NCBI RefSeq assembly: GCF_048269205.1
Contig: NZ_JBLXJC010000003.1
Coordinates: 248,001-312,000 of the forward strand
Direction: 5' to 3'
DNA length: 64,000 nucleotides
Origin: Emcibacter sp048269205
Lineage (GTDB): Bacteria; Pseudomonadota; Alphaproteobacteria; Sphingomonadales; Emcibacteraceae
Part shown: positions 39,714-48,429 of the stretch, in pieces
Layout of the letters: every line of letters begins with the position of its first letter
How positions within the stretch are numbered: the stretch's first letter is position 1
Made by a program: the position numbers and the translations under genes
The notes under the pieces: model-generated
What the model was told of the DNA's origin: nothing
The model's input: the letters and a program-made list of their open reading frames with translations, nothing else
Database searches by the model: none

Positions 39714-42086
39714 TCAGAATTTCCGTTTGACGGAGAGATACCATTCGCGCGGCCGGGCATAAACACCCTCGATCACGCCATCCGTGGAATTGTCACCGGC
39801 CACCAGATAGGTCTCGTCAGTCAGGTTCCTGACCCCGACATTGACGTTCCATTTATCCTCTGCGTCCGCAAACATAATCACCGCATTCAACAAATGCAGC
39901 TTATCCTGGATAAGCTCCGGTGTATTCTTGGCGTCATTGGCAATCTTGGAGGTAAAGGCATAGTCCAGACGCGGGGTCACCGACCAGTCATCAGTCAGGT
40001 TGATGGTATAGGCAACACCCACATTGATGGACCATTCCGGTGTGTTGACAAACATATGATCCAAGGTCAGGCCCGCATCAATCGCCGGTTGGGTCAGGTC
40101 AGTATATTTGGCGTCCAGATATCCAAGACCGGCTTCAATAATCCAATGCTCATCAGGCACCGCGATCAGTTCAAGTTCTGCACCCTTGATTTCGGCAGCA
40201 GCCGCATTCCGGGTAATAATGCCGATATCCGCATCTGTGCCGCCCGGAGAGCGTTCGGTCACATTAACCTGCATATCCGTATAGTCGGTCAAGAAGAAGG
40301 CACCGTTCAGACGCACCCGGTTGTCTGCCCAGGTGGATTTGAAACCCAGTTCATAGGCTTTAACCGTTTCCGGATCAGCCAGGGGGATATCATCACGGGG
40401 CGGGAAAACACGCTGGGTGAAAGTACCGCCCTTATAGCCTTCCGAATAAGAGGCATAAGTCATCAACTCCTCAGTCCAGCGATAGGCCAGGTTGGCATGG
40501 ATATCAAAAACTTCTGCTTTTTGCTCGCCAACTCCAGTTATTGGAAGCACGGCAGTACCGACGGGATACCCGAGACCATTGTCCTGAGCGACGGTGGAAT
40601 CCGGATCAAACTTCTTGTCCTCGTCCGTATAGCGCGCACCAAGGGTCAGGCTGAGCTTGTTGGTAAAATCATAGGTCGCCTGACCGAAGACGGCCTTGGA
40701 GGTATTGTCAATGGAACCACCACTGTCAAAAACCGCACCCGGAATTTCGATCACGTCAATATGATTGCCGGTTTCGTTGAAATAATAAAGACCAACAATC
40801 CAGTTGAGTTTTCCTTCCATGCTGTTGCCCAGCACCTGGAATTCCTGGGTGAACTGTTCCTGTGTAAATTCATTAACCGTTTGCAGGATCAACAGCGGGG
40901 AATGATCCACATCCCGGGCCCAATATCCCTCTACTTCCCGGTAGGCAGTAATGGACTTCAAGGTAATGCTTTCATTAATATCATAATCGACATCAAGGGA
41001 GACACCCCAGAGGTCAAGCTCGGCTTTGGGTTCCATCGGCCGACCGATGATATTATTCACAAATTCATTCTGGGTCGTGTGCTGGCTGTAGGTCTCGAAA
41101 GGACCTGCAATCCACTGGGCATTCCAGCAACTTGTATCCGACAGACGCGCCGGATTGGACATGTCAGAACATACGGCACTCGGAACCGGAAGACCATGGT
41201 AATCCGTCCGGAGCGGGATCACGTTGTTCGTCACCATCGGGAAGAACTGCCCTTCATCCACACCGATCAAAACGTTGGCCGCCGGCGCTTCCCGCTCCCG
41301 GGTACCGTCAATGGCCAAATTGATCTCCAGATTATCAGAGGCCAACCAACGGAAAGCTGCGCGTCCGGCCCAGGCATCTTCGTCGCCCAGATCAGGTCCA
41401 CCGGGCAGCAGGTTTTTCACATAACCGTTCCGTTTTTTGCGGGAGCCGGCAAAATTGGCAAAGAAAGTTTCAGACAGCGGTACATTGATGCCAAACCTGA
41501 GGTCTGTGCGGTCATAGCTACCGATCGTTGCTTCTGCGTAACCTTCCAATTCTTCATGGGGTTTCTTGGTGGTGATGCTCATTGCACCGCCGATGGTATT
41601 GCGGCCGAACAGGGTACCCTGCGGTCCTTTCAACACCTCGACACGCTCCACATCGAGAAGATCCATCACACCGCCGACGGAGCGGGCGATATAGACCCCG
41701 TCCACATAAAGACCAACCCCCGGGTCAGTCGGCAGAGCCCAGTCAATCTGGCCCACACCACGAATGTAAATGGCAGCCGCGGAACTTGTCGCGGCGATGG
41801 CAGCGGTATTGTCAAAAACCAGGTTGGGGGTGAATTCCCCGATCTGGGAGATATCGGAAATGCCGCGGGCCTCAAGACCTCCGGCGGAAAAGGCTGTGAT
41901 GGAGATCGGCGTATCCTGAAGGTTTTCCTCGCGCTTACGGGCCGTGACCGTAATCTCCTCGAGAATCATCTCGCCCGCACTCTGCTGTTCCTGCGCCGCC
42001 CCGGCCTGGGGCATAATTGTCAGGGCCAGCGCACCAAACGCAACCCCGCTATAGACTGACCGAATGTATTTCCTGGCATCATACAT
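39714..42086 (-). CDS. TonB-dependent outer-membrane receptor
   Basis: 790 residues with a signal peptide (cleavage near AGAAQEQ). Plug motifs are EEITVTARKREENLQDTPIS, IYIRGVGQIDWALPTDPGVG and LKGPQGTLFGRNTIGGAMS; the barrel ends WYLSVKRKF. It differs clearly from the two hydroxycinnamate paralogues and lacks their Cys pair in the same context. It converges on the GMC dehydrogenase gene, and its upstream region shares an AT-rich 13-mer with the monooxygenase/MarR gap, so it may import the substrate of that cluster (inference). Confidence 0.9.
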   Translation of the reverse strand: MYDARKYIRSVYSGVAFGALALTIMPQAGAAQEQQSAGEMILEEITVTARKREENLQDTPISITAFSAGGLEARGISDISQIGEFTPNLVFDNTAAIAATSSAAAIYIRGVGQIDWALPTDPGVGLYVDGVYIARSVGGVMDLLDVERVEVLKGPQGTLFGRNTIGGAMSITTKKPHEELEGYAEATIGSYDRTDLRFGINVPLSETFFANFAGSRKKRNGYVKNLLPGGPDLGDEDAWAGRAAFRWLASDNLEINLAIDGTREREAPAANVLIGVDEGQFFPMVTNNVIPLRTDYHGLPVPSAVCSDMSNPARLSDTSCWNAQWIAGPFETYSQHTTQNEFVNNIIGRPMEPKAELDLWGVSLDVDYDINESITLKSITAYREVEGYWARDVDHSPLLILQTVNEFTQEQFTQEFQVLGNSMEGKLNWIVGLYYFNETGNHIDVIEIPGAVFDSGGSIDNTSKAVFGQATYDFTNKLSLTLGARYTDEDKKFDPDSTVAQDNGLGYPVGTAVLPITGVGEQKAEVFDIHANLAYRWTEELMTYASYSEGYKGGTFTQRVFPPRDDIPLADPETVKAYELGFKSTWADNRVRLNGAFFLTDYTDMQVNVTERSPGGTDADIGIITRNAAAAEIKGAELELIAVPDEHWIIEAGLGYLDAKYTDLTQPAIDAGLTLDHMFVNTPEWSINVGVAYTINLTDDWSVTPRLDYAFTSKIANDAKNTPELIQDKLHLLNAVIMFADAEDKWNVNVGVRNLTDETYLVAGDNSTDGVIEGVYARPREWYLSVKRKF

Positions 42087-42345
42087 AGTCGTTTCCTTCC
42101 CTGTGATGTTAATGTTGTATGCTTTATATTTTTATATGTATTTTTATCATTAAATTAAACTTTAAAATGATTTAAAGAATTGTCAACGAATTTCTTGGCG
42201 CCAGGCGCAAACCCCCGGATTTCCGGGATTCCGCACAGTGAAACAGCCTGCAGCGCCAGATAGTATGACGCACAGCCTGTTTGCACCGGCCTCGAAAGCC
42301 GGAAACTAGTTCAGGATTAAAGTAAAAAACGAAAGCCCTGGAGAA
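42087..42345. other. Intergenic region between the TonB receptor and the lig operon
   Basis: No gene is seen. The left third is AT-rich and holds the receptor promoter, including the 13-mer complement at 42127-42139. The remainder is ordinary GC-content sequence with a small CCCGGATTTCCGGG hairpin near 42213-42226, of unclear use. Confidence 0.45.
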
Positions 42346-42388
42346 TTAAAAAAAATCCGGGAAACAAAGCCCCGGATTTAACTTTTTT
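42346..42388. terminator. Terminator at the end of the protocatechuate 4,5-cleavage operon
   Basis: Stem AAATCCGGG/CCCGGATTT with a 9-base loop, an A-run on the left and TTTTTT on the right. It begins 19 bases beyond the last gene of the operon. Confidence 0.75.
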
Positions 42389-42406
42389 AAATAAGCGGTA
42401 CTGCCG

Positions 42407-43399
42407 TCAGGAGGTAAATTCCTCGGTATCGATTTCCTTTTGCGTCCCGGCCGGATAGCGCGGCCCGCTGATGGTCGTCTGATTGATCAGCTCTTCCACC
42501 CGCCGCATACTGTCGCTGGCCAGTTCAACCCCGCTGGCGGCCACATCGTCCGCCAGATGGGCAATTGAGGTGGTGCCGGGAATGACATGAATGAAGGGAC
42601 GCTTGTGCAGCAGCCAGGCCAGCGCCAGCTGAGCCGGAGTGCAGCCCGCATCGTCCGCAATGGCTCGGAATTCCGGCAGCAGCTTCGCATTTTCAGAAAA
42701 ATTGGGTTCCTGGAAACGGGGCATATGGCGGCGAATATCCTTTTCGGCAAAATTGGCCGGATCAAGATCAATCCCGGTCAAAAACCCGCGGGCAAGCGGA
42801 GAGAAAGCCACAAAGGCCACATCCAGTTCCTCACAGGCATCCAGAACCTTGATTTCCGCATTGCGGGTCCAGAGCGAATATTCCGTCTGCACCGCGGCAA
42901 TGGGATGGGTGGCATGGGCCTTGCGCAGAGTGTCGGCGGACACCTCGGACAGGCCGATGGCCCGGACCTTGCCTTGCTCCACAAAGCGGGACATTTCGCC
43001 AACACTCTCCTCGATGGGCACGTTTTTGTCCCAGCGATGCAGGTAATAGAGGTCAATCACCTCGGTCTCGAGCCTGCGAAGAGAATCCTCCAGCGTCTTG
43101 CGCATGGTTTCGGGACGGCCGTCGATGACGCGTGCACCGTCAACGCCCTGCATGCCGCATTTGCTGGCCAGCATGATCTTGTCCCGGACCGGTTTCAGGG
43201 CGGGACCGACAAGTTCTTCGTTACGGCCAAAGCCGTAAAGAGCGGCAGTGTCAAAATGGGTGATGCCCAGATCAACAGCCTCCAGAAGAAGACTCTTGCC
43301 CGCCTCCGGGCTCGGCGGTACGCCGTAAGCATGGCTCAGATTCATACAGCCGAAGCCGATTTCCCCTACCCTGAATTCACCGATTTTCCGCTCTTTCAC
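42407..43399 (-). CDS. Aldo/keto reductase at the end of the lig operon
   Basis: 330 residues, a complete AKR barrel. GFGCMNLSHAYG and the catalytic Asp/Tyr pair in HFDTAALYGFGRNEELVG are present, with the catalytic Lys in IMLASKCG and the His in YYLHRWD. The NADPH-binding C-terminus contains IPGTTSIAHL. It follows ligC by 12 bases and is therefore cotranscribed with the protocatechuate genes, yet no step of the known 4,5-cleavage pathway needs an AKR. It may reduce a side aldehyde or an upstream aromatic aldehyde (inference). Confidence 0.85.
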   Translation of the reverse strand: MKERKIGEFRVGEIGFGCMNLSHAYGVPPSPEAGKSLLLEAVDLGITHFDTAALYGFGRNEELVGPALKPVRDKIMLASKCGMQGVDGARVIDGRPETMRKTLEDSLRRLETEVIDLYYLHRWDKNVPIEESVGEMSRFVEQGKVRAIGLSEVSADTLRKAHATHPIAAVQTEYSLWTRNAEIKVLDACEELDVAFVAFSPLARGFLTGIDLDPANFAEKDIRRHMPRFQEPNFSENAKLLPEFRAIADDAGCTPAQLALAWLLHKRPFIHVIPGTTSIAHLADDVAASGVELASDSMRRVEELINQTTISGPRYPAGTQKEIDTEEFTS

Positions 43400-43411
43400 G
43401 ACTTTCCCCTG

Positions 43412-44362
43412 TTAGTTCTGCTCGTTCAGTTGCTGTTCGAGATCATAGAGGGTTTTATAGCAGGGAAGAACTTTCCCGACGCTGGAGTTGGGCTCCCGCC
43501 CCTCACGGATCGCGGCAACGAATTCGCGGTCCTGAAGCTCGATCCCGTTCATTGACACATCCACCTTGGAAACGTCAATGGGCTCTTCCTTACCGGTCAC
43601 CAGATCATCATAGCGGGCGATATAGGTGCCGTTGTCACAGATATAACGGAAGAAGGTGCCCAGCGGCCCGTCATTGTTAAAGGACAGGGACAGGGTACAG
43701 ATCTTGCCATTCTCGGTCTTGAGCTGGATGGACATGTCCATGGCGATACCCAGTTCCGGATGCAGCGGACCCTGGACTGCATTGGCCACAACAACCTTTT
43801 CGCCGGTCTGATACTGGAACAGGTCGACGGTGTGGGCGGCGTGGTGCCACAGCAGATGATCGGTCCAGGACCGGGGCTCGCCCTTGGCGTTCATATTCTT
43901 GCGACGGAAGAAATAGGTCTGCACATCCATCTGCTGGATGGCGAGCTCCCCGGCCGCGATCTTGTTATGGACATACTGGTGGGACGGGTTGAAACGGCGG
44001 GTATGGCCGACCATGCAGACAAGGCCGGTTTCCTGCTGTACCTTCATGACCGCTTCCGCATCTTCCCAGCTGTCGGCCAGCGGAATTTCCACCTGCACAT
44101 GCTTGCCCGCCTTCATGCACTGGATCGCCTGATCGGCATGCATCTGGGTCGGGGTACAAAGGATAACCGCGTCCACCCCCGGCTGCTCGAGAGCTTCGGC
44201 AAGGTCGGTGGTGGCATGGGGAATGCCATAGTCGTCAGCAACTTTCTGTGTCGGCTCCAGTCTGCGCCCGACGATAGAGACAACTTCCGCCCCGTCGATA
44301 TTTTTCAGGCCGTCCAGGTGCTTCAGGCCGAAAGCGCCGGCGCCTGCAAGAACGATTTTCAT
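43412..44362 (-). CDS. ligC: 4-Carboxy-2-hydroxymuconate-6-semialdehyde dehydrogenase
   Basis: 316 residues of the Gfo/Idh/MocA fold. The Rossmann start is KIVLAGAGAFGLKHLDGL, followed by VGRRLEP and the EIPLADSWED region in place of the usual EKP. TYFFRRKNMNAKGEPRSWTD and LLWHHAAHTVDLF match LigC/PmdC enzymes. It oxidises the cyclic hemiacetal of the ring-cleavage product to 2-pyrone-4,6-dicarboxylate with NADP+. It lies 20 bases after ligB, in the order ligA-ligB-ligC known from Sphingobium. Confidence 0.93.
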   Translation of the reverse strand: MKIVLAGAGAFGLKHLDGLKNIDGAEVVSIVGRRLEPTQKVADDYGIPHATTDLAEALEQPGVDAVILCTPTQMHADQAIQCMKAGKHVQVEIPLADSWEDAEAVMKVQQETGLVCMVGHTRRFNPSHQYVHNKIAAGELAIQQMDVQTYFFRRKNMNAKGEPRSWTDHLLWHHAAHTVDLFQYQTGEKVVVANAVQGPLHPELGIAMDMSIQLKTENGKICTLSLSFNNDGPLGTFFRYICDNGTYIARYDDLVTGKEEPIDVSKVDVSMNGIELQDREFVAAIREGREPNSSVGKVLPCYKTLYDLEQQLNEQN

Positions 44363-44382
44363 ATCAAACCTCTTTCTTTTTC

Positions 44383-45225
44383 CTAGAATTGACTCTCAAG
44401 TACGATATGCCCGACAGCTGTATTGGATGCCGGCACATGATAATGTTTGTGCAGTTCCTTGACCTTGTCGGTGAGCGCCCCGCGCATGATCAGCCACATG
44501 ACAAGTTCGATCCCTTCGGACCCGGCCTCGCGGATATATTCCACATGGGGGATATTACACAGCTCCTCCGGATTGTCGGCCAGACGGTCAAGGAAGGCAT
44601 TGTCCCATTCCTTGTTGATCAGGCCGGCGCGCGGTCCCTGGAGCTGGTGGCTCATGCCGCCTGTGCCCCAGATCTGCACGTTGAGATCCTCGTCAAAACT
44701 TTCCACCGCATTGCGGATAGCACGGCCAAGGTTGAAACAGCGACGCCCGTTGGGCACCGGATAGACAACCACATTGACCGCCAGCGGAATAACCTTGCAG
44801 GGCCATTTCTCCGGCTGGCCGAACATCAATGACAGCGGCACGGTCAGGCCATGGTCCACATCCATTTCATTGACAATGGTCAGGTCAAAATCCTGCTGGA
44901 TCACGGACTGGGCAATATGCCAGGCCAGATCCGGCGCACCTTCCACATCCGGCACCGGCCGCGGACCGAAGCCTTCATCGGCAGGCTTGAAGTGCTCGCC
45001 AGTGCCGATGGCAAAGGTCGGGATCATTTTCATGTCAAACGCAGAGGCATGATCATTATAGACCAGGATCACCACATCGGGCTTTTCCTGCTCTTCCCAT
45101 TTCCTGGTGAACTCATAACCGTCAAACAGCGGCTTCCAGTAGTCATCCTGGGTATTTCCCGTATCAATCGCACGACCGATCAGCGGCACGTGTGAACTTC
45201 CGACACCTGCAGTAATTCGTGCCAT
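44383..45225 (-). CDS. ligB: Protocatechuate 4,5-dioxygenase beta (catalytic) subunit
   Basis: 280 residues of the extradiol LigB family. Iron ligands are His12 (GVGSSHVP), His59 (YNDHASAF) and Glu240 near the C-terminus; the catalytic His193 lies in GTGGMSHQL. With LigA it opens the ring of protocatechuate between C4 and C5 using Fe(II) and oxygen. The start overlaps the ligA stop by one base (TAATG), consistent with equal synthesis of both subunits. Confidence 0.95.
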   Translation of the reverse strand: MARITAGVGSSHVPLIGRAIDTGNTQDDYWKPLFDGYEFTRKWEEQEKPDVVILVYNDHASAFDMKMIPTFAIGTGEHFKPADEGFGPRPVPDVEGAPDLAWHIAQSVIQQDFDLTIVNEMDVDHGLTVPLSLMFGQPEKWPCKVIPLAVNVVVYPVPNGRRCFNLGRAIRNAVESFDEDLNVQIWGTGGMSHQLQGPRAGLINKEWDNAFLDRLADNPEELCNIPHVEYIREAGSEGIELVMWLIMRGALTDKVKELHKHYHVPASNTAVGHIVLESQF

Positions 45226-45614
45226 TATTTCTTCTCCTCTTTATAACGATTTCCTTCCGGACTGCGGCCACCGTGCAACATCATTTCCGCATATTCCTCC
45301 TGGGTCATACCGGTCATGGTTGCCGCGGCATACTGGAAGCTGAGACCGTCGGTGGAAAAAATCTTGGCCAGGAAATAAATATTACCGCCAAGCGCCAGCG
45401 CCCGGTTGTAGTCCCGGTCGAGAACCGCCTGCTTCTGTTCCTCTGTCATGGGCCATTCATCGAGATAGGCACGTTCGTCGGCCTTGAATTTTTCCCGGTT
45501 CTCGGCCTTCATCAGGGACATGCAAAACTGATTCAGGTGATAGCCTTTGCGGGCCTGGTCAGAATCAAAAATAGTTGTCCCGGGGACATCTTCGTAAGGT
45601 TTATCTAGTGCCAT
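45225..45614 (-). CDS. ligA: Protocatechuate 4,5-dioxygenase alpha subunit
   Basis: 129 residues, the typical length of the small LigA subunit. GTTIFDSDQARKGYHLNQFC and LGGNIYFLAKIFSTDGLSFQ are characteristic, with TGMTQEEYAEMMLHGGRSPE near the C-terminus. LigA covers the active site of LigB in the alpha2beta2 enzyme and has no metal of its own. It starts 2 bases after ligI. Confidence 0.95.
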   Translation of the reverse strand: MALDKPYEDVPGTTIFDSDQARKGYHLNQFCMSLMKAENREKFKADERAYLDEWPMTEEQKQAVLDRDYNRALALGGNIYFLAKIFSTDGLSFQYAAATMTGMTQEEYAEMMLHGGRSPEGNRYKEEKK

Positions 45615-45616
45615 GG

Positions 45617-46516
45617 TTACTTCTCCTCAGGCCAGTAAAGTCGCATGGGGTTATCGACCAGAAGCTTCTTTTGCAGCTCTTCGGTCGGGGCAATATGCGG
45701 AATCACATCCACAAGCCATGCATCATCGGGCATATGTGATTTCAGGTTCGGGTGCGGCCAGTCCGTACCCCAGAGCACCCGGTCGGGGAATTCCTCTACC
45801 ACCCGGCGGGCGAAGGGTACAACATCGCTGTAGTGCGGCGGGCCTTCCACCGAAAGGCGTTCCGGACAGGAAACCTTGGACCAGAAATTTTCATTCTCGC
45901 GCATCAGTCTCAGGAACAATTCGAACTCGGGACCATCCACCGGCTTGGTGACATCGGGACGGCCCATGTGGTCCACCACCACTGTCGTCGGCAGGGACGC
46001 GAAAAAGTCATAAAGTTCCGGCAACTCCTGGGCCTCGAAATAGATGACGATATGCCAGCCCAGCGGCTTGATGCGCTCGGCAATCTTCATCAGCGGTTCC
46101 CGCGGCAGGGCATCCACCAGGCGCTTCACGAAGTTAAACCGCACACCGCGCACGCCGGCAGCATTCAGGGCCTGCAGCTCCTCGTCCGTCACATCAGGTT
46201 TCACAGAGGCCACGCCTTTGGCCATGCCGCCGGAATGGGCGATGGCATCCACCAGCGCCCGGTTGTCGGCACCGTGGCAGGTGGCCTGGACAATCACATT
46301 GCGGGTAAAACCGAGGTGATCGCGCAAGGCAAACAGCTGGTCCTTTGACGCATCACAGGGGGTATATTTGCGTTCCGGCGCGAAGGGGAACTCATCCCCC
46401 GGGCCGAACACATGGCAGTGGGCGTCCACGGCCCCCGGCGGTGGCGTATATTTGGGCTTCGACGGCCCCTGGAACCAGTCCAGCCAGCCCGGGGTTTTTT
46501 CGAACTTTGTACTCAT
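45617..46516 (-). CDS. ligI: 2-Pyrone-4,6-dicarboxylate hydrolase
   Basis: 299 residues of the amidohydrolase superfamily (COG3618). VDAHCHVFGPGDEFPFAPER gives the HxH pair, and LWGTDWPHPN gives the catalytic Asp; IVQATCHGADNRALVDA is typical of LigI. LigI opens the pyrone ring without a bound metal, yielding 4-oxalomesaconate. The start overlaps the ligJ stop by 4 bases (ATGA). Confidence 0.94.
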   Translation of the reverse strand: MSTKFEKTPGWLDWFQGPSKPKYTPPPGAVDAHCHVFGPGDEFPFAPERKYTPCDASKDQLFALRDHLGFTRNVIVQATCHGADNRALVDAIAHSGGMAKGVASVKPDVTDEELQALNAAGVRGVRFNFVKRLVDALPREPLMKIAERIKPLGWHIVIYFEAQELPELYDFFASLPTTVVVDHMGRPDVTKPVDGPEFELFLRLMRENENFWSKVSCPERLSVEGPPHYSDVVPFARRVVEEFPDRVLWGTDWPHPNLKSHMPDDAWLVDVIPHIAPTEELQKKLLVDNPMRLYWPEEK

Positions 46517-47538
46517 TTACCCCTCTTCTTCAGCAGCGCATCAAGACGCGGATAAACCCGGCGGGCATTGCCCTCGAACACCTTGTAGCGGTCTTCGTCG
46601 GACAGATTCAGGTTATCAAGATAACGTTTCGTATCATCAAAATACTGGCCGGTCTGGGGGTCGATACCGCGTACCGCGCCAACCATTTCGGAACCGAACA
46701 TGATGTTATCGATGTCAATAACATCGAACAACAGGTCAATGCCCGGCTGATGATAAACACAGGTATCGAAATAGATATTTTTCATCACATGCTCGTCCAG
46801 CGGTGGCTGTTTCAGCATGTCGGCGAGACCCCGGTAACGACCCCAGTGATAGGGTACGGCGCCACCGCCATGGGGAATGATAAATTTCAGATCCGGAAAA
46901 TCCTTGAACAGGTCGCCCTGCAGGAACTGCATGAAGGCATTGGTGTCCGCGGCAATATAATAAGAACCTGTGGCATGGAAAGCGGGATTGCAGGAGCCAG
47001 ACACATGGATCATCCCCGGAACCTGCAGTTCCACCATTTTTTCATACATGGGATACCAGTAACGGTCGGTCAGCGGCGGCGCGTTCCAGTGGCCGCCGGA
47101 CGGATCCGGGTTCAGGTTACAGCCCACGAAATCAAGCTCGTTGACGCAGCGCTCCAGCTCGGCAATGGAGTTATCCAGCGGTGCGCCCGGAGACTGCGGC
47201 AACATGCCGACGCCGATAAAAGTCTCGGGGAATAACTGTGTCACCCGGTGGATCAGATTGTTGCAGGCAATGGACCAGTCTTTAGAAGTCTCCTGATCCC
47301 CCACATGGGGCTCCATAGCGGAAGCCCGGGGACTGAACAGGGTCAGATCTGCCCCGCGCTCCTTGACCAGCCTCAGCTGGTTGGCTTCAATCCCTTCACG
47401 GATTTCATCGTCGCTCATCTCCGGCAGCAACGGCTTGGGCAGGGATGGATCCTTGAGGCGCGCCTTCTGGGCCTCTCGATAGTCCAGATGGGCCTGGGGC
47501 ACGATGGTCTGATGACCGTGGCAGTCAATAATCAGCAT
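46513..47538 (-). CDS. ligJ: 4-Oxalomesaconate hydratase
   Basis: 341 residues of the amidohydrolase superfamily. The N-terminal IIDCHGHQT supplies the metal-binding histidines; LKFIIPHGGGAVPYHWGRY and IYFDTCVYHQPGIDLL followed by IMFGSEMVGAVRG match LigJ/PmdF. It adds water to the enol form of 4-oxalomesaconate to give 4-carboxy-4-hydroxy-2-oxoadipate. It is 12 bases downstream of the DUF1932-type dehydrogenase gene. Confidence 0.93.
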   Translation of the reverse strand: MLIIDCHGHQTIVPQAHLDYREAQKARLKDPSLPKPLLPEMSDDEIREGIEANQLRLVKERGADLTLFSPRASAMEPHVGDQETSKDWSIACNNLIHRVTQLFPETFIGVGMLPQSPGAPLDNSIAELERCVNELDFVGCNLNPDPSGGHWNAPPLTDRYWYPMYEKMVELQVPGMIHVSGSCNPAFHATGSYYIAADTNAFMQFLQGDLFKDFPDLKFIIPHGGGAVPYHWGRYRGLADMLKQPPLDEHVMKNIYFDTCVYHQPGIDLLFDVIDIDNIMFGSEMVGAVRGIDPQTGQYFDDTKRYLDNLNLSDEDRYKVFEGNARRVYPRLDALLKKRGK

Positions 47539-47550
47539 GGCAGTTTCTCC

Positions 47551-48429
47551 TTACTGCAAATCAATCTTCATTATGGCGTCCAGCATGTCCGCCAGGTCTT
47601 CTTCCCTGAGGGCGTCCTTTCTCAGGGCCGCCCAGTCATGGCGTTCTGCCGAGGCCGTACTCATCAACGGTTCGATGCCCGCTTCCTGTACCGTGCGCGC
47701 CACTTCGCGCATTTCTTCCGCCCGGCGCTTGCCGTGTTCCAGGGAACGGGAAATCATATAGCGGGACAGCACCTGCCAGTCGGGTCCCGGAAACAGGTCA
47801 TTGAGGGAATTCACCACCGTATCCTCCACACCGTAATGCCGGGCGGACAGCAGGCTCTCCGTCAGGATCGCCTCGACACCCTTGACCACGACGCTACGGC
47901 ACATCTTGGCGGCGGAGGCCTTGCCATACTCACTGGAAAAGACCTTCATGCCGGAAAAACCCAGCTCCTTCGCCAAAGGCTCGAAATCATTGGCAAAAGG
48001 ACCGCCCAGCAGGATACTTGTGTTAATCCGTTTGGGGCCGATGGGCGACATCACTGCCGCCTCCACATAACGGCCACCCGCCTCATTGATCAGTGTTGCG
48101 GCCTGTTGCTTCATACCGGGCGAAGCGGAATTCATGTCAACGAAGAAGGTCTCACCGCCGATCCCGCTCAGAACAGACTCCGCTGCCTTAAGCGTTTCCG
48201 CCGCTGTCACCGCAGAGATCACCAGGTCAACCCCGGACACCGCCTCCGGCGCATTCCCCCCGATGATCACCTCAAGCTTGTCAAGGCCCCGGCTCGGAAT
48301 GCTGTCCGGATCGGGAAACTTGATATCCCAGGCACTGAGCGTCAGACCGCTGTGCTTCAGCAGGTCCTCAGCCAGGGTCTGGCCCACTTCCCCGAAACCA
48401 AGGAGGCAGATTTTTTTAATCCCGCTCAT
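47551..48429 (-). CDS. 6-phosphogluconate-dehydrogenase-like NAD(P)-binding protein (DUF1932 type) in the lig operon
   Basis: 292 residues. The N-terminal Rossmann motif is ICLLGFGEVGQTLAEDLL, and FVDMNSASPGMKQQ and EAAVMSPIGPKR follow as in hydroxyisobutyrate-type dehydrogenases. The lysine-containing helix is KMCRSVVVKGVEAILTE, and the C-terminal all-helical part resembles DUF1932. It overlaps ligU by 4 bases and precedes ligJ, so it is embedded in the pathway operon. No known reaction of the 4,5-cleavage pathway is assigned to it. A role in handling an oxidised or off-pathway intermediate is possible (inference). Confidence 0.82.
   Translation of the reverse strand: MSGIKKICLLGFGEVGQTLAEDLLKHSGLTLSAWDIKFPDPDSIPSRGLDKLEVIIGGNAPEAVSGVDLVISAVTAAETLKAAESVLSGIGGETFFVDMNSASPGMKQQAATLINEAGGRYVEAAVMSPIGPKRINTSILLGGPFANDFEPLAKELGFSGMKVFSSEYGKASAAKMCRSVVVKGVEAILTESLLSARHYGVEDTVVNSLNDLFPGPDWQVLSRYMISRSLEHGKRRAEEMREVARTVQEAGIEPLMSTASAERHDWAALRKDALREEDLADMLDAIMKIDLQ

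Noticed and set aside
39894..42059. Long plus-strand frame of 721 codons
   Set aside because: Antisense to a clear TonB receptor gene with signal peptide and plug motifs; no recognisable domain in the plus frame.
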